Source of the DNA: a virus
Virus record (IMG/VR): IMGVR_UViG_3300030106_005388
Coordinates: 1-26,911 of that record
Strand: one strand, 5' to 3'
Length of the DNA stretch: 26,911 bases
The translations under genes and the position numbers were made by a program. Every line of letters begins with the position of its first letter. Position 1 is the stretch's first letter. Below, piece after piece: positions 18,801-24,778 of this stretch. Under the pieces are notes generated by a model that saw only the letters and a list, made by a program, of their open reading frames with translations, searched no databases and was not told where the DNA came from.

Positions 18801-21800
18801 TTTATAAATAAAAACAAATTATTGAAAGGAACAAATAGAAGATTTGGTAGACTTAAAGTAGGTCCAGAAAAGGCTACTCAATATTCTATGCAAGACATTT
18901 ACAATTTTGTTGATTCAGGACAAATGCATATTTCTATACCAACTCCAGCGATGATAATAAAGAAAATGATATTTGACCATTTTGGATTGCATAGAGCCGA
19001 GAACCCCTCAAAGATAGAAGATATTTTTAGTAAAAGAGAATTATATGATTTTAATGGTTCTAATAGAGCATCAGATAATAAGGCTTGGCTTTTTGAATAT
19101 TATCAAAATCATATATTAGAAAAAAACCCAAAGTTAAAAGACCAATACCCTGAATTAGATTCTTTAGGCATAATAGAAATATTAGCAGGAAATCCTATTT
19201 CAGATAAATCGAGTCTATTGGATTTAGCAACTGCGGCTACAAGTAATGAAAAAGACCATGGTTTTGATTTTAATGATTTTTTTATTAGAAATATAAATAT
19301 AGAATATAAGCATTTTAGTTCACCAATAGAAGTTGATGGTGTATATGAAATTGGATATTTTTCTCCTATTTTAACAATTAGACAAAACACATTAACTCGT
19401 CAAATTCAAGATAAATTATCTTCTAAATATGGGATGGAACCATCACCAGATATTCATGGATATATGTCTTATGAGATACCTCTTTCTATTTATACATCAA
19501 CAGCGATTGATTCACAGGCTGTTTTTGAATTAGAAAGTAGGCTGACAGGAGAATGGGAAGGATTTGCAGAGATCGATAAAAGTGAGGAAGGTGTTTTACA
19601 AAGAGAAAGATTGATGCTTGATTTAAATAAAGAGGCGACTGAAAGATTATTAACAGAATCACAGCCATCGTTTCAATTAGTGAGAAAGAAAGATTCAATA
19701 TTAAACAACGAAAGTATGAACATAAAAGACTCTACACTTTGGCAATGGATGCTGTATCATGTGCAAGACGATATGATTCGATTGAGAAAAATTGAAGAAA
19801 ATATAGGAGATCTTCCAGAAGACTTACAGGCTTATATGAAGCACGAGTTATATATTGGAAAAACCAAAGAAAAGATTATTGAGCAAGAAGAAATATTGAA
19901 TGAGTTTGAAGAAAGATTACTTGGAGATGATATTGGTATAAGTGAATTTGGTGAATATTTATATTTTCTACATGCAAAAGAAAGAGACAAATTTATTAAA
20001 AACAAATACAAAAAAGATGTAGAAAAACTAAAAGATAAAGTCAACAATGCAAAAACTCAATCTGCTAAAACAAAACATAAAAATAAGTTAGATCAGTTGA
20101 TTAAAAGAATTACAAATGGTTCTGGAAAGTCTACAAAAGAACAGAAAGAATATTGGGAGTGGTTTAATTCAAGACCATATAGAGTTAATTTATATAAAAA
20201 ATATGCAGAGGAATTTCAAGACAAAATTATAGCCAAGAAATTAGATATGCTATATGACAATGGCTTAATAAATGAAAAGAAATACAAAGAATTGAAAAAA
20301 CAATTTAAAAACTTTGTTCCTTTAAAAGGGTTTGAAGAAACTCCAGATGGGTTTATAGAAACAGTTAAAGATATTTCAAGAAGAGTTACTGGTAAATATA
20401 ATGTTCCAGGTGCAGGTATAATTGGAGCAAAGGGTAGAAACTCATCTGCATTAAACCCATATGTACAAGCAAAGGCAGACTTGTTATTTTCTATACAGTT
20501 AGCAGAAAAGAACGAGGTTTTGAAAGCCTTACACGATTTAATTTTAGAACACCCTGATAAAAATATTTGGGAGGTTAGTGGTAAACGTTACATTCCTAAA
20601 TATGACAAAGAGGGGGAGTTTTCTTTAATGCCATCAAATGATGACTTGTTGCCAAACCAAGTTGCATTAATGGTAGATGGAAAAGTTAAGATAATAACCT
20701 TACACGACAAAATGTTAAGAAGAGCCTTCAAGGAAAGCAAAGTACCCCCAACTCCTTTAGTTCATTTATTGAAAAATATGGCATCTGGATTTGGTTCTTA
20801 CTTTAGAGCAATTAATACATCCTTGTCTCCAGTTTTTGTTGTTACTAACTTTTTAAGAGATGCTCAATTGGCGGGAATAAGAATTGCTCCACATCTATCA
20901 AAAAAGCATATTAAGAACATATATAAAAATGTATTTAGTGCAATTAGAGGAATATATAGAGAGGAGAGAGGCAAAGACCCTAAAAACGAATGGGGTAAAT
21001 TTTATAGAGACTTTAAATTAGATGGCGGCAAAGTTGGTTGGATGGATCAAACAACAGTTGAAGAAATGATGGAAGATGTAAAAAAGAAGGTTAAAAGATT
21101 AGAAGAAAACAACAATATGAAAGAGGCTTTTTATCATATTGCTGACTTTATAGAAAGTATGAATATGGCTGTTGAACAAGGAGTTAGACTTGCAACATAC
21201 AGAGAGTTAATAGAGGCTGGAAATTCAAGAGAAAAATCTGCTCAAATGGCAAAGAACCTAACAGTCAACTTTAATAAAAGAGGTGCAAGTACAGGAATGT
21301 TTAACAAGTTGTTTGTTTTTGCAAATGCAAACATACAAGGTACTTATAATTATTTAGGTTCAGTCATAGGTCCTAATTCAAATTCAACATCTAAAAAACT
21401 ATTTTGGGGTTCTGTTGGATTTTCATTCCTTCTTAATTTTATGAATAGGATGTTAACAGAGGGAGGTGAGGCTGAAGATGATTGGGATTTAGTAGATGAT
21501 TGGAGGAAGGACAACAGATTAACATTTTCGGTTCCAGGAACAAATAAAAATTATGGTCTTCCTATAGGATATGGAATAAATGTTCCTTTTGCATTAGGTT
21601 CTGTTTTAGAAAACCATATAGCATCTTATGGTTGGTATCAAAACTTGTTTGGTTTAAAAGAGGGTTCTGGAATAACATTCGGAAAGGGGATAAGCAGATT
21701 ATTCCAAGCAACAGTTAGTGGCTTTTTACCAGTTAGTGGACCAAATGTTTCTCAAGCATTAATGCCTACATTTTTAAAACCTTATGTACAATGGGAGCAA

Positions 21801-22469
21801 AATGCAGATTGGTTAAACAGACCTATATACAGAAGTCCAAATGTTTATGGACAAGATGACCCAAATCATTTAAAATATTTTGATAGGAAAACAAGTAAAT
21901 ATTCAAAAGATGCTACGAATTGGCTGTGGGAAATTTCTGATAGGGAGATAGATTTAAATCCTTCTTTGCCAGACTTTATTGTTGGGCAGTATACTGGTAG
22001 TGCAGGAAGGTTTGTTACAGATATTATTAATGGTGGAATATCTGCATATGAAGGTGTTTTACCAGAGCCAGAGAACTTACCATTTGTTAAAATATTTAAG
22101 GGCAAAAATTATGGTTCAGATTCATATGGAATATTTAGAAATATGTGGTATAATGCGAAAAAAGAAAAAATGTCAAATCAAGACATAAAGAGATTTTACA
22201 AGCATGGAGAATATTCTTTAAGATTGGGCAGAGTAGACCAAGAGACATATGATAAGATGATTCAAGAATTTAGAGAAGCACAATTTGATATTACTAATGG
22301 AACAATGCCTCCTCGTCCTGGGTTAGATTGGGTTTCGCCAGATGACATTTTAAATTACCAAGAAAAGAAAGCAAGGGCATATCAAAGAAAAATTAAAAAA
22401 GAGCAAGAAAAAAAGAAAAAAATAAAAAAACCTAAAATTAAATCATATAATTGGAGAGATAGACTTTAA
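12798..22469 (+). CDS. Giant 3223-residue polyvalent ejection protein
   Basis: The start is ATG 12798, seven bases after TTGGAGG (12784-12790), inside the end of the previous gene. The order I can support is as follows. (1) An acidic N-terminus. (2) About 394-758, a helical region with candidate membrane stretches (about 457-490 and 728-754). (3) About 785-825, an acidic coiled coil. (4) About 905-1020, a zincin-like domain with LEEMM at 924-928 in place of HExxH. (5) About 1125-1230, an ADP-ribosyltransferase-like domain: IYR (R1161), GDWVT (1171-1175), NSLEEWGYF (E1216). (6) About 1253-1335, a 'LxxxGIKxxEIDxL' domain. (7) About 1455-1595, a domain with RYEDHWDSS and VEEMQSDYEQ. (8) About 2315-2515, a helical region ending FVPLKGF. 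(9) About 2665-2860, LPD38-like, with FVVTNFLRDAQLAG and AKNLTVNFNKRG. (10) A Lys-rich tail. Such proteins are known or inferred to enter the cell with phage DNA. Domain names are from memory of family patterns. Confidence 0.85.
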   Translation: MSKDAYVNDWNYLYNPDNDWDDFDETMSLNIVESEDHPIFTDFTDEDKVDEQRKLARARRYWYNLTANPDNEYHKTERLGKGIYEPEKSDETESLYNGKEAPKINFKNSNNINWLLDNNISSTNFSPTELHYKKSNPNAKLLNGYKFPSDPFKLNYKSISPFIKNNFNDLLLEYKDAVKSKTLPSFDSSIAFHNRYTIAKNISKDPETKDSVDPFTNDVIYNLVDRLNSVDDGFEIKPTYTDSASVYKDIKDKYEMKGSNLLNPVDGYTVAYNPNPERFVHSGTGHRSGKYKILNEYEAVFTQKEHDEIVKSLTANLDPNAPAHEQEILLDKYNTLYSQGFRLMDEKGQVLDPMMPNGLLYGEPDKTSDPELHEIWSEYSQQKDATDVFSDFWEDPMKFLPFVHDVPEYSEIIKVTSLAQQLSQGAELNDEEMLYLSDYIRKTAWSSDQTQDADIAEGILNLIPYMLEFATVWGLSKSIVGIPAASSLATKKLLTDQAKKKLKSLFNKSAMKKINKWLAGVGQKKITKNVTFGKAVEEAGKGLLASSLFTDIVHVRTEDHKGETKWVNRADKNAARLMLPGLDIDQRTHDIVVQSSSIDETTAHKMGRFQGHLEFLSENLGAMFFKPMFKMFKTSNAHYIQKKTMLDAIMKKNPIEKWTKAGLSENAYYKALHNLFKGGGYDGIIEEYLEERSNQAGLAIAHSLGENGWLDPKWAEAGWEWKTPTSREFFTELAILAFPAGVTASIGTANEFYKDRRFMSTTVGKKIKAAQKLNDKELNSLLDQYEQQEYIPSEEGVETDEKAEKEEKTDIEKAEEEIRSKVQQQRTLQFTEQFIKQNPHYFDSMGLLDIINRAGSITVEDMLKNGVDGKPMTMDEIKEFWEGEGLPIDTEEADIFGSTQWQKFGDMMRVVVKLYSGANTSTVLEEMMGFSYKNLSREEKLLYRNYWLSVDTKLTEQEFFENQAMQFFLNENLHQYNGVTGQVKQIYHKYKNRFSKMLGLHEDNLDARLREMYTDAGLLRRTDIKDTKTPIDRGFVFNEKGKLVKSKDTPYSLDKFNKKLPKSREDFDIEKITNERSYQLGYQGSHRPGDDGPSADDLLSIDFAPKDVYESPQHYIGSTPDDYNEFDPDTPKGAVYNETLEFMQKIRNLRGNPNEEISIYRSSPVKQLNKGDWVTPSYSYAKQHGFHPTDDSLDMPVHEYKVKLKDIKWDGNSLEEWGYFGKDIIVETFDSEMNYDLKRGTDISFDLKKRKQAFVDKSYNVVKEKLGKRIETDKLYNFLRNQGIKQKEIDVLNIEDFIDWHKENEEKFINKNDLLNHLVLNNSKVVVREIGDDLSYLNLGYADFVGQGETPYQRVDEDYFKEVFDRLNQQGGVFGWQRVYLFRKEDFSDKLLDDSSVFPLEHIEEEIKTLKENAMVINPEDVFTIPIWVTNEDSETEINESLNRQLQKMSPKPRWANIKMKGDVLSYHEAIVQLPNLTEIESNKRYEDHWDSSFNTKSFGHVRYTIRTIDGKLVLFVEEMQSDYEQRVGANNNQLKKARDAQIRLGLTTSSREIPNTPFKNFSWVNLLLKVALRKGAEHGVDRIAFTNAKEQKKANNLFKTIENITYSPPTQQWTEEIYNPENYTIQARGDIVGEYAQENFVISGWSIIPKPILRDRFNIQTGHVDSKHFTEKIDESSTSTIRFENEPPEHEIFDMFLQDSLFDQLEENDSRYYIEADVNGNNRKMYVTDAKLNLTVGKNIADAMRKRQGDLNILFDNYLKSVVPMDAINEPDLHYSERNFKWAKTFGTPNLTPSITGKYNQENKQKFVLHPMIHRALGNNITSLDLFNKPLVRENDTLMQYLKIQKRHPASNIFSIIIKSELSETDFKNQVLNNNGDVVKTLTSQGVYNNPVEVGLFVRDMSDGTFLPIVEHRAGSLGKGISLIFADLKTKEGEDTLEVQSDRTLKAINNLLTDSAKEFQNSQDTPTDAPGWMKTYTLDKTHVGEQGAFYDLIYNVNTSKFINKNKLLKGTNRRFGRLKVGPEKATQYSMQDIYNFVDSGQMHISIPTPAMIIKKMIFDHFGLHRAENPSKIEDIFSKRELYDFNGSNRASDNKAWLFEYYQNHILEKNPKLKDQYPELDSLGIIEILAGNPISDKSSLLDLATAATSNEKDHGFDFNDFFIRNINIEYKHFSSPIEVDGVYEIGYFSPILTIRQNTLTRQIQDKLSSKYGMEPSPDIHGYMSYEIPLSIYTSTAIDSQAVFELESRLTGEWEGFAEIDKSEEGVLQRERLMLDLNKEATERLLTESQPSFQLVRKKDSILNNESMNIKDSTLWQWMLYHVQDDMIRLRKIEENIGDLPEDLQAYMKHELYIGKTKEKIIEQEEILNEFEERLLGDDIGISEFGEYLYFLHAKERDKFIKNKYKKDVEKLKDKVNNAKTQSAKTKHKNKLDQLIKRITNGSGKSTKEQKEYWEWFNSRPYRVNLYKKYAEEFQDKIIAKKLDMLYDNGLINEKKYKELKKQFKNFVPLKGFEETPDGFIETVKDISRRVTGKYNVPGAGIIGAKGRNSSALNPYVQAKADLLFSIQLAEKNEVLKALHDLILEHPDKNIWEVSGKRYIPKYDKEGEFSLMPSNDDLLPNQVALMVDGKVKIITLHDKMLRRAFKESKVPPTPLVHLLKNMASGFGSYFRAINTSLSPVFVVTNFLRDAQLAGIRIAPHLSKKHIKNIYKNVFSAIRGIYREERGKDPKNEWGKFYRDFKLDGGKVGWMDQTTVEEMMEDVKKKVKRLEENNNMKEAFYHIADFIESMNMAVEQGVRLATYRELIEAGNSREKSAQMAKNLTVNFNKRGASTGMFNKLFVFANANIQGTYNYLGSVIGPNSNSTSKKLFWGSVGFSFLLNFMNRMLTEGGEAEDDWDLVDDWRKDNRLTFSVPGTNKNYGLPIGYGINVPFALGSVLENHIASYGWYQNLFGLKEGSGITFGKGISRLFQATVSGFLPVSGPNVSQALMPTFLKPYVQWEQNADWLNRPIYRSPNVYGQDDPNHLKYFDRKTSKYSKDATNWLWEISDREIDLNPSLPDFIVGQYTGSAGRFVTDIINGGISAYEGVLPEPENLPFVKIFKGKNYGSDSYGIFRNMWYNAKKEKMSNQDIKRFYKHGEYSLRLGRVDQETYDKMIQEFREAQFDITNGTMPPRPGLDWVSPDDILNYQEKKARAYQRKIKKEQEKKKKIKKPKIKSYNWRDRL

Positions 22470-22471
22470 AA

Positions 22472-22909
22472 ATGGAAAAAGAGTTAAGAGATATAGCAAA
22501 GAAAGTGTGTAAGCATTTAGGAATGTATAGCAAAGATGCAGTTGATTTAATAATAGCAACTGGTAAAGCAGAGTCGGGTTTTAGAGCATTGAAGCAAAAG
22601 GGTGGTCCAGCGATAGGATTCTTCCAAATAGAGCCAGATACTATAAATGATGTAATGGACAACTATGCTCATTACAGACCTCATATAATGCAAGATTTAT
22701 TAGATCTTGGTTTAAAACAAGGTGAAGAAGAGTTTTGTGTCTTAACGAACATTGCTTTACAAATAGCATTTTGCAGACTTTGTTATAGGAGAGTTCCAAA
22801 GCCTATTCCAAACAATCTTGAAGATATGGCTAAATATTGGAAAAAATATTATAATACAGAAAAAGGAAAAGGTACAGTTGAACACTTTTTAAAAGCAAAT
22901 AAGGGGTAA
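22472..22909 (+). CDS. Endolysin, transglycosylase/lysozyme-like
   Basis: This 145-residue protein has the SLT/lysozyme-like hallmark IATGKAESGFRALKQKGGPA, followed by GFFQIEPDT. The likely catalytic residue is Glu34 in 'GKAESGF', and the 'GFFQIEP' loop is the second conserved block. The C-terminal motif RRVPKPIPNNLEDMAKYWKK, with 'YNTEKGKGT', is common in phage transglycosylase-type endolysins. There is no signal peptide, so release needs a holin or other membrane protein. Translation begins two bases after the giant gene's stop with no good ribosome site nearby (a weak GGAG is about 15 bases upstream), which suggests coupling. It cuts peptidoglycan at lysis, although a virion-associated role cannot be ruled out given its position after the ejection protein. 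Confidence 0.75.
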   Translation: MEKELRDIAKKVCKHLGMYSKDAVDLIIATGKAESGFRALKQKGGPAIGFFQIEPDTINDVMDNYAHYRPHIMQDLLDLGLKQGEEEFCVLTNIALQIAFCRLCYRRVPKPIPNNLEDMAKYWKKYYNTEKGKGTVEHFLKANKG

Positions 22910-22910
22910 A

Positions 22911-23285
22911 ATGAATCAGCAAACAATTGAATTATTAATAGGTCAGTATGGCTGGATGATTGTTGCTGGATTTATCTTGCTCATAGGTCGTAGCACAATA
23001 GAATCTTTAATTGAGGCTATAAAAGTATTTGCTGGTGGAGATTTGAATACAGATGATACTATTATTTTTGATGGGAGACCAGCCAGAGTAGTAAGGGTTG
23101 GTTTTTGGAAAACAATATTGTTTGTGTATGAGGTAGGATGTGCAGATGGAAAACCTTTTATTAAAGGTGGAAATAAAGTAGCCATCCAAAATGTAAAAAT
23201 AAAAGACCATCTTATTGAAAAACCACTACCTATGTTGGATTTGAAAAAATGGGATGATTGTAAGGAAGCAGATGAAAAAAAATAG
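22911..23285 (+). CDS. Short MscS-like membrane protein
   Basis: This 124-residue protein has AAGGGG just upstream of its start. One hydrophobic segment (about residues 10-25, YGWMIVAGFILLI) is followed by an amphipathic stretch RSTIESLIEAIKVFAGGDL, then a small beta domain at about 43-107: DDTIIFDGRPARVVRVGFWK ... NKVAIQNVKIKDHLIEKPLP. This order parallels the pore helix and beta domain of mechanosensitive channel MscS ('SLxNLxxGxxLxxxRPFxxGDxVxxxGxxGxVxxIxxxxT...IPNxxI...IxNxSR'). The residual similarity is clear to the eye but weak, and the usual first two membrane helices are missing. It follows the endolysin, so it may help lysis, but osmotic protection or surface exclusion are equally possible. 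I infer function from position and fold resemblance only. Confidence 0.55.
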   Translation: MNQQTIELLIGQYGWMIVAGFILLIGRSTIESLIEAIKVFAGGDLNTDDTIIFDGRPARVVRVGFWKTILFVYEVGCADGKPFIKGGNKVAIQNVKIKDHLIEKPLPMLDLKKWDDCKEADEKK

Positions 23286-23454
23286 CAAAGAAGACTTAAT
23301 GATATCTCATCTTGAGTACATTATAAAAAGAGTAGATCAAATTAATGGCAGGGTTAGAGGAAATGAGAGAGATATTACTGCTATTAAAACTATAGGAACA
23401 ACAGTCACTATTATAATATCAATAACATTAACAGTTTTAGGAGTATTAAAATGA
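23272..23454 (+). CDS. XhlA-like small membrane protein (possible holin)
   Basis: I use the in-frame ATG at 23272 rather than the one at 23254, because AAGGA lies about five bases before it and the resulting 60 residues match the expected form. Residues 1-40 are a charged helix or coil (SKEDLMISHLEYIIKRVDQI). Residues 41-58 are a single membrane helix (IGTTVTIIISITLTVLGV). A helical head plus C-terminal anchor fits the XhlA/haemolysin-like family, which works with endolysins. The gene overlaps the MscS-like gene by 14 bases and the next gene by four (ATGA). A holin or holin-partner role is plausible but not proven. Confidence 0.55.
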   Translation: MKKNSKEDLMISHLEYIIKRVDQINGRVRGNERDITAIKTIGTTVTIIISITLTVLGVLK

Positions 23455-23744
23455 TAAAGATGCTTATAGTTAAATTAGTTGTAGGTGCCATAAGAAATGC
23501 TATAGAAAAAAAACAGAGAATTAAAGGGCTGAATAATCTTAAAAGAATAGATGATTATGTAAACAAAGAAAATGAACTCGATAAACAAGTAAAACAAATA
23601 CAAAAGAACCAAATAAAAATTTTAAAAAATCAAGAAAATTCTGATAAAGACATCGGTCTTTTAAAAACAGATTCACATCCCCCAATAAAAAATTTAGAGA
23701 AAAGGATTAAATGGCTGGAGAAAGAAGCAAGAAAAAGAAAGTAG
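23451..23744 (+). CDS. Small coiled-coil protein in lysis cassette
   Basis: The start overlaps the upstream stop as ATGA. The protein has 97 residues. The first 16 (MIKMLIVKLVVGAIRN) are weakly hydrophobic and could be a short membrane-associated helix, and the rest is strongly charged and helical (NELDKQVKQIQKNQIKILKN). Inner-membrane spanin-like proteins have a comparable short anchor plus coil, but the anchor here is short and interrupted by Lys. An alternative is a soluble assembly or regulatory protein. I do not recognise the family. Its last bases overlap the next small gene (34 bases). Confidence 0.5.
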   Translation: MIKMLIVKLVVGAIRNAIEKKQRIKGLNNLKRIDDYVNKENELDKQVKQIQKNQIKILKNQENSDKDIGLLKTDSHPPIKNLEKRIKWLEKEARKRK

Positions 23745-23851
23745 ATTGGGATTGGTTAATGAGTTTGCCAAAATTCCAAAGAGATTTTGAAATAAAAAAA
23801 TTAGCAAAAAAAGAAAAGGAGAAGAAAGATGACAGATTTCCTGGCAAATAA
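23711..23851 (+). CDS. Tiny Lys-rich protein (46 residues)
   Basis: This reading frame overlaps the previous gene by 34 bases and the next by 23. Its ATG has AAGGA four bases upstream. The protein is highly basic (MAGERSKKKKVDWDWLMSLP, then a Lys-rich helix), with two Trp residues close together in VDWDWL. It is not recognised. The ribosome site, chained overlaps with real-looking neighbours and sensible amino-acid make-up suggest it is translated. The basic composition would suit nucleic-acid or acidic-lipid contact, but there is no evidence for function. Confidence 0.45.
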   Translation: MAGERSKKKKVDWDWLMSLPKFQRDFEIKKLAKKEKEKKDDRFPGK

Positions 23852-23990
23852 TTGGGAATATGTTTTAATCGCAATAATGGTTGCTGAAAAAATCGTTAAA
23901 TTATCACCATCTCAAAATGATGATATTATTCTTGATTCTATCATAAAACCACTACTTAATTTATTAAAACCTAAAGATCAGAAAAAATAA
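23829..23990 (+). CDS. Tiny amphipathic protein (53 residues)
   Basis: This gene has AAGGAG at 23816-23821, seven bases before its ATG. The N-terminus (LANNWEYVLIAIMVAEKIVK) is hydrophobic with flanking charges, followed by a second helix (ILDSIIKPLLNLLKP) and a Lys tail. I recall similar 'NWE..l...mvaE.ivkltPsk.DD.ild.i..ll..l.pk' proteins in other phages, where they remain unassigned. It could be a pinholin-sized membrane protein or a membrane-associated helper. The position at the end of the lysis cassette fits but does not prove this. Confidence 0.55.
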   Translation: MTDFLANNWEYVLIAIMVAEKIVKLSPSQNDDIILDSIIKPLLNLLKPKDQKK

Positions 23991-23998
23991 ATTAATCA

Positions 23999-24017
23999 TT
24001 TAAAGTATTACTTTAAA
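23999..24017. promoter_or_regulatory. Perfect 19-base palindrome, possible operator
   Basis: TTTAAAGTA at 23999-24007 and TACTTTAAA at 24009-24017 are perfect inverted repeats around a single central T. Nine matching base pairs in a short, otherwise coding-free gap between two modules is a typical form for a binding site of a dimeric regulator. No repressor gene is visible in the window, so the protein would be encoded elsewhere or by the host. As RNA it is too A/U-rich to form a strong hairpin. A role as the far end of a leftward terminator is also possible, as its left arm lies just past the T-tract on that strand. Confidence 0.45.
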
Positions 24018-24038
24018 AAACCCTATTGTTTTATAGGG
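24015..24038 (-). terminator. Candidate leftward intrinsic terminator
   Basis: CCCTAT (24021-24026) and ATAGGG (24033-24038) form a perfect six-base-pair stem with a six-base loop. On the - strand this stem is followed directly by six T residues (24020 down to 24015), the classic form of an intrinsic terminator. On the + strand the stem is followed by GAAAAAT, so it would not terminate rightward transcription by the same rule. No - strand gene is seen, so the role may be to block antisense reads entering the late genes from the right. Confidence 0.5.
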
Positions 24039-24054
24039 GAAAAATCGTTATATT
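24026..24054 (+). promoter_or_regulatory. Candidate sigma-70-type promoter for the recombination/replication genes
   Basis: TTGTTT (24026-24031) and TATATT (24049-24054) are separated by 17 bases, the preferred spacing. The -10 box matches TATAAT in five of six positions, while the -35 box matches TTGACA in only three. Placement just upstream of the recombination module supports it. The -35 box lies inside the leftward hairpin, which would let one element serve both directions. In AT-rich DNA chance matches are common, so this is only a candidate. Confidence 0.35.
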
Positions 24055-24069
24055 ACAATATCGAAAATA

Positions 24070-24087
24070 ATTACGAAAAGGAGTAAT
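24070..24087 (+). promoter_or_regulatory. Ribosome binding site shown in a short hairpin loop
   Basis: ATTAC (24070-24074) and GTAAT (24083-24087) can pair across an eight-base loop, GAAAAGGA, so most of the AAGGAG site (24078-24083) lies in the loop. The ATG at 24092 follows after eight bases. The stem is weak, and the last G of the site is in the stem. It may simply be a coincidence of AT-rich DNA, but it would keep the site exposed. Confidence 0.25.
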
Positions 24088-24091
24088 ACTT

Positions 24092-24778
24092 ATGAGTAAA
24101 AAAAATAACTTGATTTTGTGGAACCAGGTGTGTGATTCTGATCCTAAAACTTTAAAGAAATTAAATTTTGGGGGATTTAAGCCTACTGTAATAGATGCAC
24201 AGTCACAAGTAAAAAAAGCAACAGAAATTTTTGGACCTATGGGTATAGGTTGGGGAATAGAAAAAGAAACAAGACATTTTGAAGAAGGTATGTTGTTTTA
24301 TTCTGCTATTTTATGGTATAAATTAGATGGCGAAACTGGTGCAGTAGCAATCTGTAGCGATATTAAGATTAAAAACGATTGTATGAAATCTGTTCAAACC
24401 GATGCTCTTACTAAAGGTTTATCAAGAATAGGTTTTAATTCTGATGTATTTGAAAATCAATGGGATGGCGATAAATACATTGGATTATCAAAAGAAAAAC
24501 CTACCACTAAAGAAAGTATCAAAAAAAAGTTTACTGAAAATACAACAAAAGAAAAAAATACATCTTTTAATGATTTTTGTTATTCAAGGTATGAGAAAGT
24601 AAAGTATGGTTTTGATACTATTAAAAAGAAATCATATGCTCAATGTACCAATCAAGAACTTAAAAGTAATCTTGAGCATTTTGGTCCTATTACAGATGCA
24701 ACATCTGATGAGATGAGAAGACACCTTAATACAATTGAGGCAGAGCAATTAGAAAGGTTGGAGAAAAAAGGTGAGTAA
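24092..24778 (+). CDS. Sak/Erf-like single-strand annealing protein
   Basis: This 228-residue protein has a strong AAGGAG site eight bases before its start. The N-terminal 120 residues show the patterns NLILWNQVCDSDP, KATEIFGPMGIGWGI and DALTKGLSRIGFNSDVF (104-120). I recognise these from phage Rad52-like annealing proteins of the Sak (DUF1071)/Erf group. Such proteins bind single-stranded DNA as rings and anneal complementary strands, for recombination and sometimes for replication by strand-annealing. The C-terminal part (from about 135) is a Lys-rich linker plus a small helical domain. The PD-(D/E)XK nuclease follows with an eight-base overlap, the usual annealase-exonuclease pairing. The exact subfamily is uncertain, and an Erf assignment is also possible. 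Confidence 0.6.
   Translation: MSKKNNLILWNQVCDSDPKTLKKLNFGGFKPTVIDAQSQVKKATEIFGPMGIGWGIEKETRHFEEGMLFYSAILWYKLDGETGAVAICSDIKIKNDCMKSVQTDALTKGLSRIGFNSDVFENQWDGDKYIGLSKEKPTTKESIKKKFTENTTKEKNTSFNDFCYSRYEKVKYGFDTIKKKSYAQCTNQELKSNLEHFGPITDATSDEMRRHLNTIEAEQLERLEKKGE

Noticed and set aside
22395-22472. Programmed frameshift on the A-runs at the end of the giant gene, fusing it to the endolysin
   Set aside because: The -1 frame meets TAA at 22433 and the +1 frame meets TAA at 22423, so no fusion is possible.
23254-23271. Start of the XhlA-like protein at ATG 23254
   Set aside because: It has no ribosome site, whereas ATG 23272 has AAGGA close upstream and leaves the whole helical head and membrane segment.
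24021-24038. Rightward terminator for the lysis cassette
   Set aside because: The stem is followed by GAAAAAT on the + strand rather than a T-tract, so it fits only a leftward terminator.
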